A stretch of 64,000 nt of DNA, taken from LH-M37 sp965602855 (lineage in GTDB: Bacteria; Pseudomonadota; Gammaproteobacteria; SZUA-229). Positions within the stretch are counted from its first letter, which is position 1. The number at the start of each line of letters is the position of its first letter. This document shows, one piece after another, positions 53,014 to 59,861 of the stretch. The notes beneath the pieces are model-generated. The model saw only the letters and a program-made list of their open reading frames with translations, was not told the origin of the DNA and searched no databases. The position numbers and the translations under genes are program-made. The DNA lies in the NCBI GenBank assembly GCA_965602855.1, contig CBFCZV010000010.1, positions 10,368 through 74,367 on the forward strand. The letters run 5' to 3'.

Positions 53014-53788
53014 TTTGTCAGCACCTCAGGATAAAGCTGATGGTTGTGAATTGCCTGAAGAACTAAGGCGATACTATCTGGACACCATGGGTATTCAGCT
53101 TTGGGATGAATTGTATCCCGAAGCTGTGCCCATGGATGTTCCGCAAATGGCCGAAGTGCCTGTTGTTGAAAATACGGTTGAAGAAAAATCGGAACCTGTT
53201 ATTGAACCCGAAGCAGTACAGGCCCAGCCTGATGCATCCACCAGCAACTGGCAGGAACTGAAATTACTTGTTCAGCAATGTGAAAAATGTAAATTACACT
53301 CAACACGTACACAGACTATATTTGGTGTAGGTGATCAAAAGGCAAGCTTGTTGGTTATCGGTGAAGCACCCAGACAGGAAGAAGATGCTAAGGGTGAAGT
53401 CTTTGTGGGCGAGGCCGGTGATCTACTGACAGCCATGCTGAAAGCCATCGACCTGCCAAGAGAAAATGTTTATATCACCAATATCGTCAAATGTTATAGC
53501 CCGGAAAAACGTGATCACCTGAGTGAAGAAATAAAAATTTGTCATGCTTATTTACGCAGGCAAATTGAATTGATACAGCCTAAAGTGATTTATGCCGCTG
53601 GAGCCATGGCCTCACAGGCTTTGCTCAATTCAGAAGAAAGCATCAGTTTGTTGCGTGAACGTCAGCATCACTATGAAGGCATACCTTTAATTGCGAGTTT
53701 TCATCCTGCTTATTTGTTACGCAAGCCCAGTGAGAAAAGAAAAGCCTGGCAGGATTTGCTGCAAGTGCAGAAGTTGTTAGCCGAATGA
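53003..53788 (+). CDS. Family 4 uracil-DNA glycosylase (iron-sulfur)
   Basis: This enzyme removes uracil from DNA. The 261 residues have an acidic/proline-rich N-terminal extension (about 1-85) and then the family 4 core: CEKCKLHSTRTQTIFGVG, LLVIGEAPRQEEDAKGEVFVGEAG, TNIVKCYSP and ASFHPAYLLR. The four cluster cysteines are visible (CxxC near 91-94, then in VKC and KICHAYL). In the usual family 4 motif the GEAP is followed by G; here it is R. Starts at GTG 53003 or ATG 53006 within leuA. Its stop overlaps the rimI ATG. Confidence 0.92.
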   Translation: MMSSLSAPQDKADGCELPEELRRYYLDTMGIQLWDELYPEAVPMDVPQMAEVPVVENTVEEKSEPVIEPEAVQAQPDASTSNWQELKLLVQQCEKCKLHSTRTQTIFGVGDQKASLLVIGEAPRQEEDAKGEVFVGEAGDLLTAMLKAIDLPRENVYITNIVKCYSPEKRDHLSEEIKICHAYLRRQIELIQPKVIYAAGAMASQALLNSEESISLLRERQHHYEGIPLIASFHPAYLLRKPSEKRKAWQDLLQVQKLLAE

Positions 53789-54264
53789 GTGCTACATTTG
53801 AAGAGGCTGTTTCGACTAACAGTGAACTTAGCTTCAGGACCATGAGCAGTGATGATCTCAAGCAGATCATGGCAATTGAAGTACAGGCCTATAGTCATCC
53901 CTGGACGATTGGAATATTTAAAGATTGCGTGCGTGGTCATCGTTGCTGGGTAGCGATACAGGACGAGGCGATTGTCGGTTATGGCGTTCTGATGATCGCA
54001 CCAGATGAATCACACGTGCTCAATCTTTGCGTCAAACCGGATCAGCAACGAAAGGGAATAGGCCGAGCACTGCTGCGTCTGCTGGCGAAACATTCTGAGC
54101 AGGCTGGTGTTGATATGATGCTGCTGGAAGTTCGTCGTTCCAATCAGTCTGCTATCGATCTTTATGATGATGAAGGTTTTCATGAACTGGGTGTGAGGAA
54201 GGGGTATTATCCTGCAGATGATGGCCGTGAAGACGCTATTATTTTTGCCAAATACCTGGGATAA
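53785..54264 (+). CDS. rimI: Ribosomal protein S18 alanine N-acetyltransferase RimI
   Basis: RimI acetylates the N-terminal alanine of ribosomal protein S18. The 159 residues form a GNAT fold with the acetyl-CoA loop KPDQQRKGIGRALL and the family segments AYSHPWTIGIFKDCV and LEVRRSNQSAIDLYDDEGFHELGVRKGYYP. The ATG overlaps the stop of the glycosylase gene (ATGA). In many gammaproteobacteria rimI lies next to a uracil-DNA glycosylase-like gene or tsaB; here tsaB is absent. Confidence 0.93.
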   Translation: MSATFEEAVSTNSELSFRTMSSDDLKQIMAIEVQAYSHPWTIGIFKDCVRGHRCWVAIQDEAIVGYGVLMIAPDESHVLNLCVKPDQQRKGIGRALLRLLAKHSEQAGVDMMLLEVRRSNQSAIDLYDDEGFHELGVRKGYYPADDGREDAIIFAKYLG

Positions 54265-54280
54265 CATTTGGAGTCGTGTT

Positions 54281-55378
54281 TTGAGTTGGAAAAGGAATAA
54301 GCTGAATTTAAAATATCTAAGGCACTTAGCATTGTTGCTGATGCTGTCAGTGAATCTATCCTGTAGTCAGGAGCCTGAGCCAAAGCCAGAAATTCTTCCA
54401 GTAACTAGTAGTATTGCTTTACCCGATGTTTCCAAAAAAATTCAACTTCGTGTTGCTAACGTTATCAATCCACGTTTTCCTCAACTTGATGATGAGCAAT
54501 TGCAGGCGATTCTGAAAAAAGCTTCCATAATGTCCAAAGAACATTTTGGTTTAAATATTAGCTTTGAAAAACCAGAATCAGTTTCAATCCAGAAGCTGTT
54601 CGACACCTTGCCTGAAAAAGTAAAAAAAGAACAACAAGATAAAATTGTGAAAATTGATGCAGTCAGTGATGCTGATATTATCAAAATGCAACAGGGTATT
54701 TATGACCAGTTGAATGAGTACTGGGAAAATCGTCAGGTCATAATTGATTATGCTAATCCTTATTTGCTGACACCGGTTGAAGGTGATGATATTAAACAGC
54801 TGTCAGTATCATTGGTAGAAACCCTGCTAAAAAGACTCAAATACTGGCGCACCCAGAAGGCCGAAGATGGCCAACCGATTATCGATGACAAGCCCTACAA
54901 TGAATGGGTGTGGTGGGACAGTCTGGGTTATGGCGATTTGCCTTACGATATTATTATTACCAATCAGCTGGTCGCCAGTGCAGAAATCTACGACATGAGC
55001 GTGCACTCCTCGATTCGCGGTGGCATTACCGCAGGTACCACTACCTACAGTAAGCAGGCGCGTTATGGCACCTATGTTTACATCATGGTTTATCCCATGA
55101 TCAATGACTCAGACATGCTGGTTGAACTGCGCAACGACGAATCCTATACCAGCGAGCAGGCAACCACTTATGCAGCGGCCCTGCTCACTCACGAAATCGG
55201 TCATCAGTTGCTGCATCTAGGCCATCCTTTTGGTAATTCCAAATGCATCATGTCACCCACACCTTTGCTCAAATATCGTGAATGGCTGGAAGGACTGGAT
55301 GCCAGCGAGTGTTCGCTAAATAGCGAGCCTTCGATGACACCAGGATTCGTCAGCATTGATTATCGTGCCGACTGGTAG
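54281..55378 (+). CDS. Putative lipoprotein zinc metalloprotease, unrecognised
   Basis: I do not recognise the family. The open frame reaches back into rimI, but the best start is TTG 54281, with GGAG seven bases upstream, giving 365 residues. The N-terminus is a hydrophobic segment ending in NLSC (C28), a non-canonical lipobox. Residues 304-315 read HEIGHQLLHLGH: HExxH with two more histidines, then C322 and M324 in KCIMSP, which recalls the zinc site and Met-turn of archaemetzincin-like and other metzincin peptidases, though the spacing to the third histidine does not fit HExxHxxGxxH exactly. The middle (about 50-200) is charged and helical. It may be a periplasmic peptidase. It follows rimI by 16 bases. 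Confidence 0.75.
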   Translation: MSWKRNKLNLKYLRHLALLLMLSVNLSCSQEPEPKPEILPVTSSIALPDVSKKIQLRVANVINPRFPQLDDEQLQAILKKASIMSKEHFGLNISFEKPESVSIQKLFDTLPEKVKKEQQDKIVKIDAVSDADIIKMQQGIYDQLNEYWENRQVIIDYANPYLLTPVEGDDIKQLSVSLVETLLKRLKYWRTQKAEDGQPIIDDKPYNEWVWWDSLGYGDLPYDIIITNQLVASAEIYDMSVHSSIRGGITAGTTTYSKQARYGTYVYIMVYPMINDSDMLVELRNDESYTSEQATTYAAALLTHEIGHQLLHLGHPFGNSKCIMSPTPLLKYREWLEGLDASECSLNSEPSMTPGFVSIDYRADW

Positions 55379-55415
55379 TTGTTGAAAACTGGCTAGTGCC
55401 TGCGGCTGGCTGCTG

Positions 55416-55421
55416 TATAAT
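55416..55421 (+). promoter_or_regulatory. Consensus -10 element just before prfC
   Basis: A perfect TATAAT ends eight bases before the prfC ATG. Transcription would start at or within a base or two of the ATG, giving a leaderless or near-leaderless mRNA. No Shine-Dalgarno is present and no good -35 is 16-18 bases upstream. Confidence 0.5.
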
Positions 55422-55429
55422 CTGCGCCC

Positions 55430-57019
55430 ATGAATTATCTCGAAGAAGTACGACGCAGGCGCACGTTCGCCATTATTTCGCATCCCGATGCAGGTAAAAC
55501 CACGCTCACCGAAAAACTGCTGTTATTCGGGGGGGCGATTCAGGTGTCGGGTACGGTTAAAGGCCGCAAAGCCGCACGCCATGCCACCTCCGACTGGATG
55601 GAGCTGGAAAAACAACGTGGTATTTCGGTGACTTCCTCGGTGATGCAGTTCCCCTATAAAGATTGCATTATCAACCTGTTGGACACTCCAGGCCATGCAG
55701 ACTTCTCAGAAGATACCTATCGAACCCTGACGGCGGTAGATTCTGCGCTGATGGTCATCGATGCGGCGAAAGGTGTAGAGGATCGCACCATCAAACTGAT
55801 GGAAGTTTGTCGTCTGCGCACCACACCGATTATTACCTTCATCAATAAAATGGATCGCGAAGCTCGCGACCCAATTGATATCCTCGATGAGATTGAAGAT
55901 ATTCTCAAGATTCAATGCGCCCCCATTACCTGGCCGATTGGCATGGGTAAACAGTTCAAAGGCGTGTTCAACCTGATCGAGAATAAAGTACATTTTTACA
56001 GCGCGACCCACGGTGGCAAAATCCAGCAGGGCGATACCATCGAAGGTCTCGATAACCCATTGCTGGATGAAGTGCTAGGCAATGATGCCGCAGATCTGCG
56101 CGATGAAATTGAACTGGTGAAAGGTGCCAGCCATGAGTTTGATCTGGAAGCCTACCAACGCGGTGAAATGACGCCGGTGTTTTTTGGCTCCGGTATCAAT
56201 AACTTTGGTGTAAAAGAATTACTCGATGCGCTGGATGAATACGCACCACCGCCAAGATCCCGTATGACCCAGACTCGCGAAGTCAAACCCGAAGAAGAAA
56301 AACTCACCGGTTTTGTTTTCAAGATTCAGGCAAACATGGACCCCGGTCATCGAGACCGCATTGCCTTTGTACGTGTCTGTTCCGGCACTTACAACAAGGG
56401 CATGAAAGTAAAACACGTACGCATCAACAAAGACATTAAACTCAATGATGCGGTGACTTTTATGGCCTCAGATCGTGAAGCAGTTGAAGAAGCTTTCACC
56501 GGTGACATCATTGGTTTACACAATCACGGCACCATGCGTATTGGTGATACCTTCACTCAGGGTGAAGATTTGGCCTTCACCGGTATCCCCAACTTCGCAC
56601 CAGAATTATTCCGTCGTGCACAATTGCGCGATCCACTAAAAATGAAAGCCCTGCAAAAAGGTTTGATGCAACTATGTGAAGAGGGTGCCACGCAGTTGTA
56701 CCGTCCGCTCAATAATAATGATCTTATTCTCGGTGCTGTTGGTGTCTTGCAGTTTGAAGTGGTCAAGCATCGCCTTAAAGATGAGTACAACGTTGATTGT
56801 AATTTTGAGCATGTGAATGTGAAAACCGCACGTTGGGTTGAATGTGATGATGAGAAAGAATTAAATAAATTCAAAGATCGTCACGGCACTAATCTGGCAC
56901 TGGATCATGCGGGGGATTTAGCCTACATCGCGTCTTCGAGTGTTAATCTGGATATGACTATGGAGAAGTGGCCGGAGGTTAAGTTCTTGTCTACGCGGGA
57001 GCATGGGATTTATAGCTGA
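55430..57019 (+). CDS. prfC: Peptide chain release factor 3 PrfC
   Basis: RF3 is the GTPase that recycles RF1 and RF2 from the ribosome. The 529 residues have the G domain with G1 SHPDAGKTT, G2 around QRGISVTSSVM, G3 DTPGHADF and G4 NKMD, then the translation-factor beta domains. The N-terminus (MNYLEEVRRRRTFAIIS) lines up with known RF3, so the start is well supported although no Shine-Dalgarno is present. It is followed by two palindromic repeats. Confidence 0.97.
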   Translation: MNYLEEVRRRRTFAIISHPDAGKTTLTEKLLLFGGAIQVSGTVKGRKAARHATSDWMELEKQRGISVTSSVMQFPYKDCIINLLDTPGHADFSEDTYRTLTAVDSALMVIDAAKGVEDRTIKLMEVCRLRTTPIITFINKMDREARDPIDILDEIEDILKIQCAPITWPIGMGKQFKGVFNLIENKVHFYSATHGGKIQQGDTIEGLDNPLLDEVLGNDAADLRDEIELVKGASHEFDLEAYQRGEMTPVFFGSGINNFGVKELLDALDEYAPPPRSRMTQTREVKPEEEKLTGFVFKIQANMDPGHRDRIAFVRVCSGTYNKGMKVKHVRINKDIKLNDAVTFMASDREAVEEAFTGDIIGLHNHGTMRIGDTFTQGEDLAFTGIPNFAPELFRRAQLRDPLKMKALQKGLMQLCEEGATQLYRPLNNNDLILGAVGVLQFEVVKHRLKDEYNVDCNFEHVNVKTARWVECDDEKELNKFKDRHGTNLALDHAGDLAYIASSSVNLDMTMEKWPEVKFLSTREHGIYS

Positions 57020-57030
57020 TCTCCGATTTT

Positions 57031-57056
57031 GTAGGTTCGAATTCATTCGAACCTAC
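57031..57056. repeat. 26-base palindromic repeat after prfC
   Basis: Two 12-base arms, GTAGGTTCGAAT (57031-57042) and ATTCGAACCTAC (57045-57056), are perfect complements with two bases between. It could serve as a factor-independent stop signal for prfC, but there is no T-run; repeats of this form occur as dispersed palindromes in other genomes. Confidence 0.7.
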
Positions 57057-57081
57057 ATTAATTATTGCAGATTAAAAAGAA

Positions 57082-57115
57082 GATTCCTCGTCGCTGCACT
57101 CTGTCGGAATGACAG
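57082..57115 (-). repeat. Dispersed palindromic repeat element (copy 2, core only)
   Basis: The minus strand repeats the first 34 bases of the element at 30469 with two mismatches, including the hairpin CTGTC-ATTCC-GACAG (57101-57115 as its complement) and AGCGACGAGGAATC. The long inner part of copy 1 is missing. It ends ten bases before the cytochrome gene stop. Confidence 0.75.
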
Positions 57116-57124
57116 AAGTGAGAA

Positions 57125-57763
57125 TTAAAAGTCTTCCTTTTTCCCCGTAATCATCCCCCTAATCAAATTCTCCCCATGAATCCGACTAGCCACAATCACC
57201 CCAGCAATATGCACAAACACTAACAACAAAGTGAAATTAGAAAAAAACTCGTGAATTTCTTCCCAAAATTCTTCTTCCTCACTTTCTTCTTTTTTAACTC
57301 CTTTCTTCTCATCTTCATGTTTATTATCACCATGAGCTTGAGCTTCTGAAATAATTGAAAACTCCATACCATTATCCGCTAGTGGCCCATAACCCTGTAC
57401 ACCATAAATTTTAATTCCGCTGAGGGTGCTGGCAAACAGAGAAACTAGTAGCGCAATAATCATCACTCCACCAGCTGGATTGTGTCCTAAATAATGTTTG
57501 GGTTTTTTGCTTAGCAGGCTGGATAAATAAGCTTTAATTTCTAAGGGTGAGTAAATGAAATTACTGAACTGTGCATAGCGACTGCCGATGAACCCCCAGA
57601 CAAGACGAAAGCTAATTAGGCCGAGTACAGTGTAACCAGCATAAACGTGCAGGTTTTCAAAATCGTCTTCACTTAGATAGGCGATGGTAAAAGCCAGTAC
57701 CAGTAACCAGTGAAAAATACGGATGAAGATGTCCCAGACGGGGATGAGGTTTTTTTTATTCAT
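57125..57763 (-). CDS. Cytochrome b561-type di-haem membrane protein
   Basis: The 212 residues form a four-helix cytochrome b of the b561/Ni-Fe-hydrogenase-b type that moves electrons between quinones and soluble partners. Likely haem ligands are H18 (IFHWLL), H39, H90 or H94, H171 and H185 in helices near 12-30, 38-58, 95-115 and 172-196. Between helices 3 and 4 a periplasmic loop of about 45 residues is extremely acidic and lysine-rich with several histidines (AQAHGDNKHEDEKK onward), which is unusual for the family and may bind metal or a partner. A bacteriohemerythrin gene lies just upstream on the same strand. Confidence 0.88.
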   Translation of the reverse strand: MNKKNLIPVWDIFIRIFHWLLVLAFTIAYLSEDDFENLHVYAGYTVLGLISFRLVWGFIGSRYAQFSNFIYSPLEIKAYLSSLLSKKPKHYLGHNPAGGVMIIALLVSLFASTLSGIKIYGVQGYGPLADNGMEFSIISEAQAHGDNKHEDEKKGVKKEESEEEEFWEEIHEFFSNFTLLLVFVHIAGVIVASRIHGENLIRGMITGKKEDF

Positions 57764-57807
57764 GGTATGAATATAGTGGCAGTTTTTTTAAGATTAATAA
57801 AAGGCTA

Positions 57808-58242
57808 CTATGATTTGCTCAACAGGCTCTTGAGCAGCCCCCTTCCTTTTGGTTTTTTGCAGTAGGGAACATAATCTCTATCCTCAATTTTTATATGGTT
57901 TGTTAGCCAAATGACCAGATCACCGGATAGTGAATGAGCAATATCCTCGCCATTATTGTGCCTTTGCTTATATTTACTTACGTGAACAATAAAGTTGTCG
58001 TGTACCTTTTTATGGGAGTCAGCTAGTGGGTAGCCATGCTGTTGTTGTAGCTTCTCCTCAAAGGCAAAGTGAGAAACGGTGTAGTCGATTAGGTCTGTAA
58101 GAACATTTTCGACGATATCTCTGTCACCTTTTATTGCGGCAATGTGAAGTTTATTGATGAAATCTAAAATCCCTCTGTGTTGCTTATCAATGGAAGTGAT
58201 GCCCGTATTGAGTGAATCACTCCATTCCATAATATTTTCCAT
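57808..58242 (-). CDS. Bacteriohemerythrin
   Basis: This is a single-domain hemerythrin of 144 residues, a di-iron oxygen-binding protein. All ligands are present: H22, H58, E62, H77, H81, H116 and D121 (motifs DKQHRG, HFAFEEKL, DSHKKVHDNF, HIKIEDRDY). Such proteins store or sense oxygen, or hand it to oxidases, in microaerophiles. The last 15 residues are basic. Its ATG is followed 44 bases after its stop by the cytochrome b561 gene, so the two may act together in oxygen handling. Confidence 0.93.
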   Translation of the reverse strand: MENIMEWSDSLNTGITSIDKQHRGILDFINKLHIAAIKGDRDIVENVLTDLIDYTVSHFAFEEKLQQQHGYPLADSHKKVHDNFIVHVSKYKQRHNNGEDIAHSLSGDLVIWLTNHIKIEDRDYVPYCKKPKGRGLLKSLLSKS

Positions 58243-58417
58243 AGTAACCCCATATCTATAAATGATGTATTCAACTTATATTGCTGTCTGATAATTATTA
58301 AGAATGTATCTTAAGTTAGCTAATGCATCAATAGGTAATTTAAGTGGTTAAGTTCCATTGATTGCAGTATGGTGTGCGATTCAGGTTTTTATTTTTGCCA
58401 TTTTATGGAGAAGGCGA

Positions 58418-58729
58418 ATGAAGTCTATATTGGTTTTTATTGTTTTATTTTTGACCATCGCGATTAATCTGCCGCACGGCATGATTGCTCGCTTTGGGTT
58501 TGATGCCGATATTTTAATTGCCGTGCTCATTGCCGTGGTGTTGACCGGCTTGTTAAGACATAAGCAGCTATTTTTGATTGTTCTGGTGGTGGGCTGTGTC
58601 CTGGCGGCAAATGTTCCCGATGAGATAATTAGGGAGTATGGATATGGGCTGGATCCTGATTATTTTTTGGGTATATTGGTGGCTCTGGTTATTCTACCCA
58701 TTGGTGCAAAAGCTTCAGGTCGATTTTAG
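58418..58729 (+). CDS. Small polytopic membrane protein, unrecognised
   Basis: The protein of 103 residues has three hydrophobic segments (about 1-20, 30-45, 50-70) and a final one (80-97). The frame is open from 58358, but ATG 58418 has GGAG seven bases upstream and starts cleanly (MKSILVFIVLF). A repeated theme, NLPHGMIARFGFDADILIAVLIAVVLTGL and NVPDEIIREYGYGLDPDYFLGILVALVIL, shows that it is an internal duplication of a helix-turn unit. I know of no function. It converges on the HPP gene with three bases between. Confidence 0.7.
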   Translation: MKSILVFIVLFLTIAINLPHGMIARFGFDADILIAVLIAVVLTGLLRHKQLFLIVLVVGCVLAANVPDEIIREYGYGLDPDYFLGILVALVILPIGAKASGRF

Positions 58730-58732
58730 GTT

Positions 58733-59281
58733 TTATAACCAGAATTTTGGATAGCGCCGATGTGGTGAATGGTTATTAATGATCAGCGCTACAATCAACA
58801 TCAATATCGCACCGCTAGCTATGGGTGTGAGTACATACCAGTACCCCAATGAATGAATGTTCGAGCCACCAATAACGGCGATTAGTGCAGTTGCACCACC
58901 CGGTGGATGAATGCAGCGACCCAGATGCATAACCACTACTGCTGAAGCTACTGCTGCTGCGGCTGCAATCATGGGTGTTGAAATTAGCATAGCGCAACTA
59001 ACTCCAACGATGGCGGACAATACATGACCACCAATCAGGTTGCGTGGTTGTGACGGGATTGCCTCGGGTATGCCATAAATTAAAATAGCACTGGCACCAA
59101 ATGAGCCGACCAAAAATAAAGAATCTTCAAGGCCAAGTCCCTGTAAATTTCCAACCCAGTAGACACTGCTTATGCCCAAGAAACAGCCCAAAGCTGACCA
59201 GATGATTTCGTGTAACGGGACGCGTTTGGGGGAGGCTGCGCCACCACGCATTTTATTCAGGTATTGAGAAAAAAAATTCAT
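58733..59281 (-). CDS. HPP family membrane protein
   Basis: The 182 residues have four to five membrane helices and the family motif HPPGGATAL starting at H125. HPP proteins are integral membrane proteins; members in cyanobacteria and plants transport nitrite, but the role in gammaproteobacteria is not firmly known. It has a basic N-terminal cytoplasmic end (NKMRGGAASPKRVPLHE). It follows the gene at 59299 by 17 bases on the same strand. Confidence 0.85.
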   Translation of the reverse strand: MNFFSQYLNKMRGGAASPKRVPLHEIIWSALGCFLGISSVYWVGNLQGLGLEDSLFLVGSFGASAILIYGIPEAIPSQPRNLIGGHVLSAIVGVSCAMLISTPMIAAAAAVASAVVVMHLGRCIHPPGGATALIAVIGGSNIHSLGYWYVLTPIASGAILMLIVALIINNHSPHRRYPKFWL

Positions 59282-59298
59282 ATTTGTTTTGACTTTGT

Positions 59299-59850
59299 TT
59301 AGTGAACGTCGAGTTTGCTGAGTTCAGTGATAATGGCAGTAATTAGCGATTCACCCTGCGGTCCCATACGAGTACATAATTTATCGATACTGCGTTCACC
59401 ATCGATCATAGCCTTGATCACAGCACTGAGATTGGATAGGTCACCACCAGCGTTAGACATTTGTTCGGCCAGACCACCTAACATGATGACGGCATCGTGA
59501 TCACCACGGCTTGCATCATGAACCAGTTGAGCCAGCATTGGTGCGGCGGTGGTAGCGTCACCTTGTTGTTCAGGTTTTGGCAGGGTGGTTGGATCTTGTA
59601 TGCCTTTGAGGATGGCATCGATAATAATGCGGTCTTCATCATCCTGTCCCGCTAATAAACTATTGTCTCGACTGCCTGCAACAATTTTTCGAATTGCGGT
59701 AACCAGTCCCACCCAGCCGTTTTGCTCTGACTGTTTGAGTACATGATCCAGCTGTGGTTTTAATTCAGGGTTCAGAATGGTTTGAACCACGGCGTTGATG
59801 AGGCCTGCATGCGTTTGCAGAATTTGTTCTAGCTTGTCAGGTGTTTGCAT
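59299..59850 (-). CDS. Conserved-looking helical protein after valS, unrecognised
   Basis: I do not recognise this 183-residue protein. It is soluble, all-helical by composition, without cysteine clusters except one C in KLCTRMG, with no signal peptide or membrane segment. Two halves repeat a theme of short amphipathic helices, HAGLINAVVQTILNPELKPQL and DAVIMLGGLAEQMSNAGGDLSNL, joined by a proline/glutamine-rich linker near 90-100. It starts with AAGAGA before the ATG, 11 bases after the valS stop, and is followed by the HPP gene, so it is probably in the valS operon. Confidence 0.75.
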   Translation of the reverse strand: MQTPDKLEQILQTHAGLINAVVQTILNPELKPQLDHVLKQSEQNGWVGLVTAIRKIVAGSRDNSLLAGQDDEDRIIIDAILKGIQDPTTLPKPEQQGDATTAAPMLAQLVHDASRGDHDAVIMLGGLAEQMSNAGGDLSNLSAVIKAMIDGERSIDKLCTRMGPQGESLITAIITELSKLDVH

Positions 59851-59861
59851 AATATTCTCTT

